64,000 nucleotides of DNA from Isoetes taiwanensis (Eukaryota > Streptophyta > Lycopodiopsida > Isoetales > Isoetaceae): positions 6,693,249 through 6,757,248 of the forward strand of contig JAJEKV010000041.1 in assembly GCA_021234155.1 (NCBI GenBank), read 5' to 3'. A program made the translations under genes and the position numbers. How positions within the stretch are numbered: position 1 is the first letter of the stretch; every line of letters begins with the position of its first letter. The notes under the pieces are model-generated. The model did not search any database. It was given only the letters and a program-made list of their open reading frames with translations, and was not told the DNA's origin. Positions 47,510 through 57,785 of this stretch are shown piece after piece.

Positions 47510-49480
47510 GCGATCTACCTCTGTTTGCACATGTATGCACCTGTGCTCCTGCGCATTCCATCTAGCCAACCATTGAGCTCTCTTTTCCCTCCAGCAGGCC
47601 TTGAGGCGCTGCGGCCCCATTGCCATGATATAAGCTAGTTTAGGGAGACGAGCATCGTCCATATTGACCACCTTCTGAAAATAGACAATGTGGCGATCAA
47701 GGGCCGCCCTCTGAAGAGGCAAGAATCCTGTCCCCTGCAGTAGAATTTGATATGGGACTGTGGACTTCACCCTTAGTGCTCATACCAAGAAGACTTTCTG
47801 CACCTGCTCCAAGTCATTCCAAGTAGCGAGGGATACTACTGGGCCCTATACTTCAACCCCGTATAAAAGGACAAGCTCCACTAAGACCTTGAACAAGCAT
47901 GACTGATGGGCCCAATCATACAACTCCGCTCTATGACTATTGTTTTGCATTGCATATATAGTGCCTTCCAGCCCGCCGTCACTTGTAACCGTATGGATGT
48001 GTCCCAGTGCATAGTAGAAGGAAACTCCACTCCCAAATATTTGTATGTGGATGCTACTTCCATATTCTGCCCTCGGTAACTGAAGAAGGGGATCCTCGAC
48101 TGACGTGAAGATGATATGAAAACCACCTTAGTCTTGGCCAGGTTGACGCGCATATCAGTCGCTTGGCAGAATGTGTCCAAGACATCGAGATGTCGTTGCA
48201 TGTCTGCTGGTGTGTAAGCTAGGAGCTCCACATCATCATCATATATTAACTGTCCGATGATCTGGTAGAGAAGGTGAGCTTCGTCGCCCCCATTATCAGC
48301 AAATTGATCAATGTAAAGCCCAAACAATGTTGGAGAGAGAGGGCATCCCTGACGAACACCGATACTACTATCAAATGGTTGGCTTGTCGGCTGCAACCGA
48401 CCCGAGCATCTTTCATATAGCCTGTACACTGCATTATGCAAATCTACAGGAACCCCCAGCTGTCGCAATCTTGCCCATAGTTTTTCCCAAGGCACAGTGT
48501 CAAACGCCTTCGCAAAATCCACGAAGCAACAATATAGATCCTGACGACGGTTCCTGCTGTCTTCAACCAAAGTTCGCAACGTGAAGATGTGGTCAATGGT
48601 TGAGTGCCGTGGTCTGAATCCTGCTTGGGTGAGGGCCCGCACCTCTGCTGCCTCTGCCCAGCCCGTCAACTGCTACTCGAGAATCCCAGCAAGCAGTTTT
48701 GCAAACACCGAACTGACCATGATTGTTCGGTAATTGGCTGGGCAGTGTGGGTCACCTGCCTTATAGATGGGAACAACTCTGCTATTGGTCCACTGCAGCG
48801 GGAAGCCTTCTTGTAATGCCTTGTTGAACAAGGCGGTCAGCACTTGTATTATGGAAGGCCCTGCCCACTTAAGCAATTCTGCCTGCATACCATCCAGGTC
48901 TGGGGCTTTCCCATTGGCAAGATGCTGTAAGCCTTGTTCCACGTCCGAATCTGTGATTTCCAGCACTGGGCCTTCTTGCAGGGGTAATGCTGTATGTGCA
49001 CCCTGAGGGTCGTATAGCTGTTGCAAGTATTGCCTCCACTGCTCGGGAGTGATGTTCCCTGTGGGCTGTACTGGCTTTCTAAGAACCCTTCGCCAGAAGG
49101 TCCTGGGGTGACGTTCCAGGAGGTAAAACATTTTCCTTTGATGCGCTGCAATGTACCTGGCTTTCTTAGCTTTAAGAAAGACGCGGTACTGTCTGACTGC
49201 ATATGGGCGTAAAGCAGGGTCTGTGACTTGGCGGAGCCAGCGTTTGTGTTCCTGGAGGTCCGTCGCGGGCGGCTTATCCCAAAGCACCTCTCTGCCGCAG
49301 TCTTAAGCACATCAGTCAGCCGGCCCGTCCGTTGCTCTAGTGTAGGATATTGCAAAATTTCTGCCAGGTCATCTATAAGCATCTGGGCATAAGCCCCAGC
49401 ATGTTCATAATCCAATCGCAGCTGAGGCATATGAGGAGAGGAAGACGAGGACCGAGTCATGTATCTCGGACCAAGACGCA
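47510..49480 (-). pseudogene. RTE-like reverse transcriptase coding remnant
   Basis: Three overlapping frames (49,481-48,849, 49,287-48,673 and 48,669-47,881) followed by 47,770-47,510 carry the pre-RT region, RT palm and post-RT segment. Sequence is better preserved than the L1-like copy at 14-20 kb: RT motifs including GVRQGCPLSPTLFGLY and YDDDVE are intact, with only about two frame changes before the TIR insertion. Such RTs copy the element RNA at a nicked chromosomal target. Confidence 0.85.
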
Positions 49481-50064
49481 AGAATGCGCCTCAAGGTAAT
49501 AGCACAGAAATTGCCAAAGGTATGTTGATTGCTCTTCCAACTGAGGAGGATGACAAATGTCGACCTTTTTGGATAGCAAAAGTACTTGACATAGCCAAGG
49601 AGGAAGGCTTAATAACTAAACTCCAGATTCATTGCCTTGCGACACATTCAGAAAATGCTTTTGAAGGTAGGTATGAGTTAGAAATGAGAACTGAAGGAAA
49701 AGGGAGAAAGTCCAAGAAAGTGGGTTGTAGGGATGACCTGAACCTAAGTGACGTGACTATATTGTGCTATGATTTCAAATTGAAATTTGACAATCATCTA
49801 TGCCAGAGGACTATCAATTTGCTTAAAAAGGCTTGGAATTACGAGGAAGAGGATGAAGAAGTGAGTGGTGGTGGCAATGCTTCACCATCTGTTAATAGTG
49901 ATAAGGAAGATAACTTAAGCACTTCCTTGAGTGACAGTGAAAGAAGTGAAGATGAAGAGGATGGCATAAATGAACATGATGACGTGCTAGATCCCTCCCT
50001 AATCACTCTTCACATTTTTGTACATAACCGAGTCTCAGAAAAAGACTGTAAATTTTGCATGTGA

Positions 50065-50662
50065 ATATGAAGATTTTATCTTCAAGCTTTGAGAATACTA
50101 CAATTTCAGTTACAGACTTTACTTCAATTTTTTGTTAAATATTATATTCTCTTAGATTAGTGGTTCTCTCCAAAAACATACTTCAAGAAAATTCTAGTTG
50201 CAAGGAAAAGTATCACTTTAAAAAAGTCATTTCTCTCGTTGCATAAAAAAACCTCATTTACCCCATTTTTTGTAAAAAATAAGGGAATCTTTAAGGATTA
50301 TTCCTTTTGCTCTCTTTTCGATGATTTGCTCTCGTTTAATACGCAATCTTGTTAATTGTCAAAATTTCTGATACACTCATTGAAAATTGTCTGTTTCAAG
50401 TCTGTTTATTTAAAAATCCATCAATAAGCAAAGGAAGTTATCAAAAATCCTGAAATTAAATTACAATCATCCTCTGCTACTCTTCTCTCACCAAGTTTAA
50501 AAAGATTTCACTGCACGGATCTCAAGATATGCATGTGCAAACTTGGCACTTCCAAAACTGTCAAAATTTCAGGGACAATTGAACTTTTTGCAGTTTGTTC
50601 CATTCTAATCCATCTTTTGCTTTGCACCCTAAGTGATCTGGAGAGTCCTAACCACCCCTGTG
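50065..50662. other. No recognised gene
   Basis: AT-rich sequence downstream of the DUF7869-like stop. The stretch near 50,365-50,460 is similar in the same orientation to 35,350-35,450 (TCTGATACA, TCATTGAAA, CAAGTCTG, AAAATCCAT and TCTTGAAATTA-like blocks in order), which lies beyond the other end of the locus. Confidence 0.45.
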
Positions 50663-51916
50663 GAGGAAATTCGAATCTGGACCACAGATTCTTATCTTGC
50701 CACACTACAATAGATCTGATGCATTTGCGCTTGCAGGCAACATATCTTACAAGCCAAAAACGAATTGGCACCAGCCAAAAACGAATTGGAAGGCTAGCCT
50801 GTGACCTGGAAGGCAAGTTAATAGGGCATGTAACAACATATTCTAATACTCTAAATGAAATGTAGATAGATAATGCAAGATATTCCAGTGCGTTTACAGA
50901 CCTAGATTGCAGAACTGGATTGCATTTCTATGCTTCACAGATTCGGATGAAGCATATTGTATTCTCTGTTTCATAACGATCCTCTTAAGCTAAGTAGCAT
51001 GTAGTGGTAACAATCCTCTTAAGCTAACTAGCATGTAGCAGCATCTGCCTTGAATACTCCATAAAGAATTTCGAAATTGGATTAGAGCTCCTTATCTTGC
51101 AAAACTGAATGGGATCTCATGCATTATTGCTTGCAGGCAGTATGCCTTGCAATCCTAAACTTAGAGCCACCTATGTAAGGAAAAATCCGACCATTTTGGC
51201 GCAAGCGCTAACTGCATCTTGTGTCGTTCTAGCCAAAAGGCTTGAAGATAATTGTGAAAAAATGTGAACCCCTTGGGTTTAGCAAAAATTACCATGAACA
51301 AGCCTTTATAACCAGTTTCTGGGTGCAAGAGGCTACTTAATAGACTCGGTTCTATGCCACCATATGCAGATACGTTTTAATAGTCTACATTCAGTATTTC
51401 TAGCACAATATATGTGCGCACATGTACCCATTCTATAGTACGCAAGACATGTTAAACCGTTGGTTTCAGTGCAAATAAACTTGCTAAAGCCCTTACAACC
51501 AATATTTAAGTAAAGGGAATAATTAATAAGTGGCACTGCTGCTGCTTAGTGTGTATCAGTGCCCACGTGGCCATATGCCACATGTAAAATAACAATGTTA
51601 GAGAAGTTCAAGTACAATGATCAATAATGGAAAGTTCAAGTTCAAAACAACTAGGATTTGCTCAAGTACAATGAATGGTGCACTATGGATCACCACTATT
51701 CATACTTCTTATGGGTGTACTAAGTATGAGTAAGCCAACATGTAGGAACCACATTAAGAGATTAATACATTTCAACATTGTTCCCAGGCATAAGGAAGAT
51801 GGTACAGAGTAGCATGCTGGAGCCAACTCATATCCATGTCAATAAATAGCCAAGATGTAGCCAACTTAAGAGCCAACATGTAGCTAACTTAAAATATCAT
51901 TTAATAATAAAAAAAT
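50663..51916. repeat. Copy A of a large direct duplication
   Basis: Alignable with 53,811-55,413 in direct orientation along its length: GAAATTYGAATCTGGACC at the start, CTTGCAGGCA, AGCTAAGTAGCAT, AACCGT, TAAGTGGCACTGCTG and CATTTAATAATRA at the end. It holds smaller internal repeats (TTATCTTGC...ATGCATT...TTGCAGGCA occurs twice, near 50,692 and 51,091). It lacks the MITE and SINE present in copy B and so preserves the empty sites. Probably noncoding retroelement sequence. Confidence 0.8.
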
Positions 51917-53810
51917 TCTACCTCCTACCGCAGGATATGACAGGCCACTGCTTGTTATATTGTAATCATTGGGTGGACATGACCCTACCATTACAGCATG
52001 GGTCATGCCTTACCCTATAATTACAATAAACTTAATTAGAATAATTGAAATAAGCACACAAATACCTCTCTCTATATACGCGATTCAATTTCTTGTATAT
52101 GAACTTTATAGGCTCATTTAAGTCACGATATTTGTTTGAATTTACTCCACCACTTGTCAAAGCATGCTACAATTTCCTGTATCATAGCATGCTACAATTT
52201 CATGTATCCCAGCCAGAAATAGCTATTGAGAGTTTAGGCCAAATGGCATAAAAGAGGAATTATCCCATGCATGTATGAGCACCTTTGCACTTATTCATCA
52301 TAGTACAGAAGATGTTGTAGAAATGAGGCCCACTGGCACTTCATTACAACATCATTCTGGAGTATTTGATTTTCTGGACATTGAGGCCAAGTGGCACTTC
52401 ATTACCCAATGTACTTGATTTACCTATAGAAATGTAAGTCCACAAATATGTATGAGACACAAAAGACGAAAACATTTCAACTATAAAAGTAGACCTCAGA
52501 ATGGAGACAGAATAAAAGTTTGTTGTCGTACCATTAACCAGTGGATAAGGGGCAACACTGATAAAACCAATGAATGGAAGTTTCTAAAAAAACACGCCCA
52601 AACTAGCTTCAAACAAAAACCCTACTAGCATGACCATCTACCTCGGTCAATCCCTCCACATCCATAATCTCTGGCACTTATCAAGGCATACAAAACCAGC
52701 CTAGTATTATAAGCATTAAACAGCAAATGCAACTCTTTTGTGAACAAAAATTCCAGAAAACACAATTTAATACATCTGGGAATGATATGTCACTGATGCA
52801 ATTTTACCTTTTGATCACTAGAGCATTCAGCCGATGAGTTCCCAAAAAAGAAAAGAAGAACCTATTTTATATTGCCAAAGCATAACCCTGTTTTAGTCAC
52901 AAGTACAGGGGCTTGATCTTAATCTGCTGTGTCAATTCCCAGCACTAAGACTAAAATTTGGGTGGCCTTACATAAATATAATAGAAGCTTAAATATCCAA
53001 CACTAGGAAATAATCAGACTTATGTCAAAGCAATGGCAAACAGATCTTTCTTAGGCACTTAAAGTACTTATTCAGCAAAATGGTAGACTTATGAACATTA
53101 AAACGTAACTCAGTACTTAGAAAATATAGAAAGGAGGAAAGTGAAATCCTTGTTTGTAACAGACATCCCAACTTGATATTTCCGTACGTTCAAGCAAAAG
53201 CATCCACATTGAGAGGAAAAAACCCGTACCTACAGCCAAACAACACAAATTTAGCATGAAAATGGTAGATTTGTGAGGGCGAAAAGGTACATTGGGTTTT
53301 TTCCGGCGTACAGCCCTTCATCCAATGCAGCACTTTTGCCCTCAGTTAGTCATAGAGATAATTATGAGATGAATCAATTTCTTTTAGAGAAGTTAATCAT
53401 GCAATAGTAAATCTATAAAAAGACAACTGTCTAAACAGAAAAATTTATTAACTAGATGCTTATAATATGCAACTTAGTTATGCATTTCACAACAAATTCA
53501 GAATGAAATGAAGATATATAACAACCAGATTTCTTTGGGTTTACCATCCCCAAGTTTCCATCTTGTTGCCATGCCTTGTTAAGCACACAGAGCTTTCTTG
53601 GCAGCATTTAGACTAGAGAATGGAAACTAAAAAACTTCTCCTGCAATCTAGTTTTAGCTCCATCTTAGAAATGGGCAAAGTAATAAAGATCTAAGATTCC
53701 TTTAAACTATTTACAAACCTGGCTCTGCAGTTCTTTGCTTCAGAAATTTTAATTAGCAAACAGTTCTTTTGCAGCAAATATGATGTAGCATATGCCTTGA
53801 TTACTGCATG
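51917..53810. other. Spacer between duplicated copies; no recognised gene
   Basis: AT-rich with many stops on both strands. A short near-duplicate (CATGCTACAATTTC near 52,162 and 52,187) is the only local repeat noted. No coding or RNA feature is supported. Confidence 0.5.
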
Positions 53811-54559
53811 AGGAAATTTGAATCTGGACCAGAGATTCTTATCTTGCCACACCACAATAGATCCGATGCATTTGGACTTGCAGGCAACTTGTCTTGCAAG
53901 CCAAAAACGAACTGGCACAAGCCAAAAACGAACTGGGAGGCTAGCCTGTGACCTGGAAGGCTAGCTTAATAGGGCCTGTACCAACCTATTCTAATACTCT
54001 AAATGAAATGTAGATAAATAATGCAAGATATTCTAGTGCATTTACAGATCTGGATTGCAGAACTGGATTGTATGTTTATGCTTCATAGATTTGAATGAAG
54101 CATATTGTATTCTTTGTTTCATAAACGATCCTCTTAAGCTAAGTAGCATAAGCTAAGTAGCATGTAGCAGTAGCACCTGCCTTGAATACTCCATAAAGAA
54201 TTTCGAAATTGGATTAGAGCTCCTTATCTTGCAAAACTGAATCAGATCTCATGCATTCTTGCTTGCAGGCAGCACGTCTTGCAAGCATAAACTTAGAGCC
54301 AAGCGGTGTAACGGAAAAATCCGTCCATTTTGGTGCAAGCCCTAACTGCATCTTGTGCCGTTCTAACCAAACGGCTTGTAAGATAATAATTGTGAAAAAA
54401 TGTGAACCCCTTGGTTTTAGCAGAAATTACCATGAACAAGCCTTTATAGCCAAGGTGCAAGAGACTAATTAATATACTCGGCAATATACCACCATATGCA
54501 GATACATTTTAAATGGTCTACATTCAGTATTTCTAGCACAATATATGCGCATACATGTA

Positions 54560-54770
54560 TGGCGGCATGGAATCTGGGAAGCGGATTCCAGGGAGTCCCG
54601 CGACTGGCGGAAGCCGGGAGTGGGTCCTGGAATCAACGACCCAGTTCCAGGCCGCCACAACATGGTAACTGGTTCGCAGCTTCAAATTTACCTTCTCATT
54701 ACCTGCTGAGCGGAATCATCATGCCGCTTTCTATTCCGGAGGCGGAATCACCGACCCAGTTTCCATGTTG
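54560..54770. mobile_element. MITE with TA target duplication
   Basis: A 211-bp insert absent from the matching position of copy A, where the empty site reads CATGTACCCA. Here TA flanks both sides (54,558-54,559 and 54,771-54,772). Ends form imperfect inverted repeats: GGCATGGAATCTGGG on the left and AACATGGAAACTGGG on the reversed right end. TA duplication suggests the Tc1/mariner (Stowaway-like) group. No coding capacity. Confidence 0.85.
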
Positions 54771-54966
54771 TACCCATATAGAATAGTATAAACTTGCTAG
54801 AGCCCTTACAACCAATATTTAGGTACAAGGGAATAATTAATAAGTGGCACTGCTGTTGAGTGTGTATCAATGCCCAAGTGGCCATATGCCACATGTAAAA
54901 TAACATTGTAGGAGAAGTTCAAGTTCAAAGCACCAGGGCTTGCTAAGTTCAAAGCACCAGGGCTTG

Positions 54967-55109
54967 CCCATCGTGGTGGTGGTTTAGTGGTAAGGCTTTG
55001 GGTTGGGGTGACTCCCACCAGGGTTCAAAACCCACTAGCTACCATCGGGTGGGAGACGTAGGTGGGTGCAAGTCCCACCAACCTTGCCTTCAAAAAAAAA
55101 AAAAAAAAA
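54967..55109 (+). mobile_element. tRNA-derived SINE-like insertion with poly(A)
   Basis: Contains an A-box-like GGTTTAGTGGTAAGG, a B-box-like AGGGTTCAAAACCC about 35 bp later, a short body and an 18-bp A-run (55,092-55,109). Copy A of the surrounding duplication lacks it. Such elements are transcribed by RNA polymerase III and moved by LINE enzymes. A clean target duplication could not be assigned because local repeats blur the junction. Confidence 0.75.
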
Positions 55110-55413
55110 GTACAATGATCAATATAGGGGAAGTTCAAGTTCAAAATACCAACGATTTGCTCAAGTACAATGATCATTGAACTATGGATCACCACTATTC
55201 ATACTTCTTATGGGTGTGCTTCTAAGTTTGGCTAAGCCAACATGTAGGAACCACATTAAGAGATTAATACATTTCATTGTTCCCAAGCATAAAGGTAGAT
55301 AGTATAGAAGAGTAGCATGCTGGAGCCAACTCGTATCCATGTCAATAAGTAGCCAAGATGTAGCCAACTTAAGAGCCAACATGTAGCTAACTTAAAATAT
55401 CATTTAATAATGA

Positions 55414-56226
55414 TAAAAAAAAAAGAAAAAAAAAGGGAAGAAAACCTTTGAGTACACAGATGGTTTAGACGCAAATACAAGTGCATCGATCCCCTTTGTG
55501 CGATCATCCCTTTTGTTGTATGTATAATATTCTTTACAACTTCTATCAAGAGAACCATGAACATATATTCCACACATTAACAATATCCAACCAATGGTGG
55601 CTAACAAAAATAGAGAGATGTAGATGCTCCACCAAAAAGAAGTTGCTTTGTGGATCCAATGGAAAACTGTTGCTGCTCTTTTCACGTACAAAGTAAAGGC
55701 ATAGTATTTTCACCATTTTCCTTATATAATTTCCCATTGGACCATGCAAGTGCGCTATTACATAGTAATATACCATGCAAAGGACATCTCGAGCACCCCA
55801 TGGCCGTCATGGTGAAGAGAGCAACCTACATGAAAAACCCTAAACCCATACTATGGTCCATTGATGCATTCTCAAAGCTAGAAGGTGATCTTTTGAGGCG
55901 CAAGCAATTGTAAGGGGTCCAGAGGTCTATGAGCGAAGAAATTCTCAGGTGGGGTTTTGCTATTGATCAAATTGAGATGCTATGAGTTGCCATGATTAGT
56001 CTGTACATGATTTTTGCATGCAAATATGTTAAACTATGATTTTATTGGAGATTCATAAGGCTAGAGAAGGTAATCAATGATTGGAAACATCTCTGTAAGG
56101 GCTGATTCTAAGTCAGGAATGGCCCAAAATTGCTTGAAGCACCGATTCAGCACGAAAACTTCAGAAAAGGCAGAATTCTATTGCATCTGGTCAGCATTGA
56201 GCTCTCCAACGCCATTTTGTGTTCAT
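55414..56226. other. No recognised gene
   Basis: Sequence between the duplication and the next LTR. Frames on both strands between 55,400 and 55,910 lack motifs and overlap one another. Confidence 0.45.
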
Positions 56227-57785
56227 TGTGACGTTCCAGGCATTCATACGGTATACGTATGCACGCCGGGACACGTCACTAGGACATAAGGGGGTAATTG
56301 GCTAAGTGGGCGTCGACCACAATGGTTTTATTTAGCTATGTTAATAAATCCATTGTGGATAATTATAAAGTATATAGCCTAATTACCCTAATTAAGCTAA
56401 ATTAGTTAATTAGCACCAACAAGGGGGTGCCACTTGGCCCAAATCGATTGGGCAAGGCATGGTTTCCATTTTGGACACCCAAATTAGGGCTTTTGTGCCC
56501 CAATTCGAATTGGGAGCAATTGGGGATGGAGGAGGAGGAGCAGCGGCCGAGCCCCCTTGATTAGTCGAGATGGAGCAGCCCAAGACCCGATTTGACGGTT
56601 AGTCAAGGGGTTACTATGTCGATTTATAGCATAAGCCCTCTACGTGGTGTGTTCTCTCTCTGTTTTCTTTGTGGTTTTACTTGTTAGGCTAACCCTTGAT
56701 TGATATGGTGAGTATTCTTTATCTCTAGTCTCTTGTCATGCGTGCTTTGGTTGATGGTTTAGTAGTTCTTTGCTTAGTTAGCACTCAGGAGATGGGGATT
56801 ACGGGGGGTAGAGACCTCGAGCCCATGTATTGTAGTATGCTCTGGATAGAGCCCCAGTATTATTCCCATTAGTTGCGGCACTGTGCACAAGAACCCACCG
56901 GGTCCTAGATGCTATGGTGCGGCTTAGCACCGGACAAGGAACACAAGTGGTGACATGAGGGGTGGGGTCTTGCATGAGCATACAAGGCTCCTGAGACTCC
57001 TACGATGGGCTAGGCGATGGCCGGTCACGTGGGGGGCGGGTATGGGTCCGACACTCCCAGGTGTAGAGGTGTGATCCGTATGGAGCACCTTGCACTTTGA
57101 GTAGATTTAGGGTGAGTAAGTTAGATGCGGATGCGGGGGGTCGGCGATGCGGCACGTATTCTCTAGCTCACCCATGGAACCACTTGATTACGGAAGGGGA
57201 CGCTTCCCACACCTGCCTCATCGGACCAAAGCGTCATGAACACCGAGTAGGCTCAAAAGGGTGATCCCTAGAACCTGCGTCTCCGGAAGGCTATAGCAAA
57301 GCCATAGCATGAATTGGCCCATCTGCAAAGTGTGCACAGGAGGGGCGGATGGAGTGGACAACCCTAGCCGATGTTCTATGCCAGCCAACGCCATGCCAAG
57401 ACTCGGTCTGCTGATCTCTTGAGGCCCAGCCGTCAGTCGATCCTCACTGGAGTCTGAGCCGGGGTAGAACCTGGGGTTTGGGTGTTTTCTTAGGTTAGAT
57501 GCATATTCTATGCCGTTGGTATTTGGATGGATGCGCCACCCTTCGTGGTGGTTATTTATATATGATTTATGTTGTGTGCTAACCCTTGTATTCATGCTTC
57601 CGTGACGTAGGAGTCCCATTGAAGGCGTGGGCCGAATGACCCCTTCGTGTCCTTCTTTCGGGCATCATTTCATAGATGGCCCGAAATAGACGGAGGGCCC
57701 TGCTCATGGCAAGTTGGTTGCCATGGGAGGGGAAAGTCCCTGTATGTATACGGCTGGGTGTCGTATATATACAGGGAGCGTCACA
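56227..57785 (+). mobile_element. 5' LTR (TGTGACG family), followed by PBS
   Basis: The 1,559-bp LTR starts TGTGACGTTCCAGG and ends GAGCGTCACA; the PBS TGGTATCAGAGCC follows at 57,787-57,799. It is the same LTR family as 850-2451 (reverse orientation there), sharing CCAAATCGATTGGGC and the GGGCGGATGGAGTGGACAA block. The matching 3' LTR is not found downstream; the next LTR (59,561) has a different body. Confidence 0.88.

Larger units (their letters stand above)
43150..49480 (-). mobile_element. RTE-like LINE, 5'-truncated, inserted in the DUF7869-like gene
   Basis: Minus-strand coding runs from about 49,480 to 43,156, interrupted by the TIR element at 43,737-47,505. The RT is clear: AGFRPRHSTIDHIFTLRTLV (near 48,625), DLYCCFVDFAKAFDTVPW (near 48,530-48,480), SIGVRQGCPLSPTLFGLYID (near 48,365-48,310), YDDDVELLAYT (near 48,240; catalytic DD kept) and the MRVNLAKTKVVF thumb. 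The part beyond the inserted TIR element (43,737-43,160) contains the C-terminal zinc-like segment (EDESHTLQSCPAYDQIR near 43,460-43,410). No endonuclease precedes the RT, so the copy is 5'-truncated at about 49,480. It separates the DUF7869-like core from its C-terminal exon. Confidence 0.85.
40448..50064 (+). pseudogene. DUF7869-like transposon protein gene, frameshifted and split by a LINE
   Basis: A short exon MHNNQ with donor GTGAGT (near 40,463) and acceptor TTTTGCAG (40,497) may precede a low-complexity N-terminus with repeated LPPPF motifs (40,500-40,830). Next come a segment resembling the CKxxF...HG helical region (near 41,510-41,630, TCFMGVHRLGSTRMSQIHKR), a CxxC motif (FVCSRCTELK, near 41,850), and the core: VIDGMDKKNTTLPHF (42,108-42,152), QLDNTTRENKNQTLFAY (near 42,345) and, after a frameshift near 42,452, HDQIDQIFNRLSV (42,453-42,491). 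These resemble the D, QLDN-x-x-x-x-N-K-N and HTHxxID blocks of DUF7869-type proteins. The C-terminal exon (49,459-50,064), with PFWIAKVLDIAKEE and an acidic tail, resumes after the LINE. Function unknown; a transposase or integrase-like role is only inferred. Confidence 0.6.
53811..55413. repeat. Copy B of the large direct duplication
   Basis: Collinear with 50,663-51,916 and longer because of a 211-bp MITE (54,560-54,770) and a SINE-like insert (about 54,967-55,109). Outside the insertions the copies differ by scattered substitutions and small indels. Confidence 0.8.
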
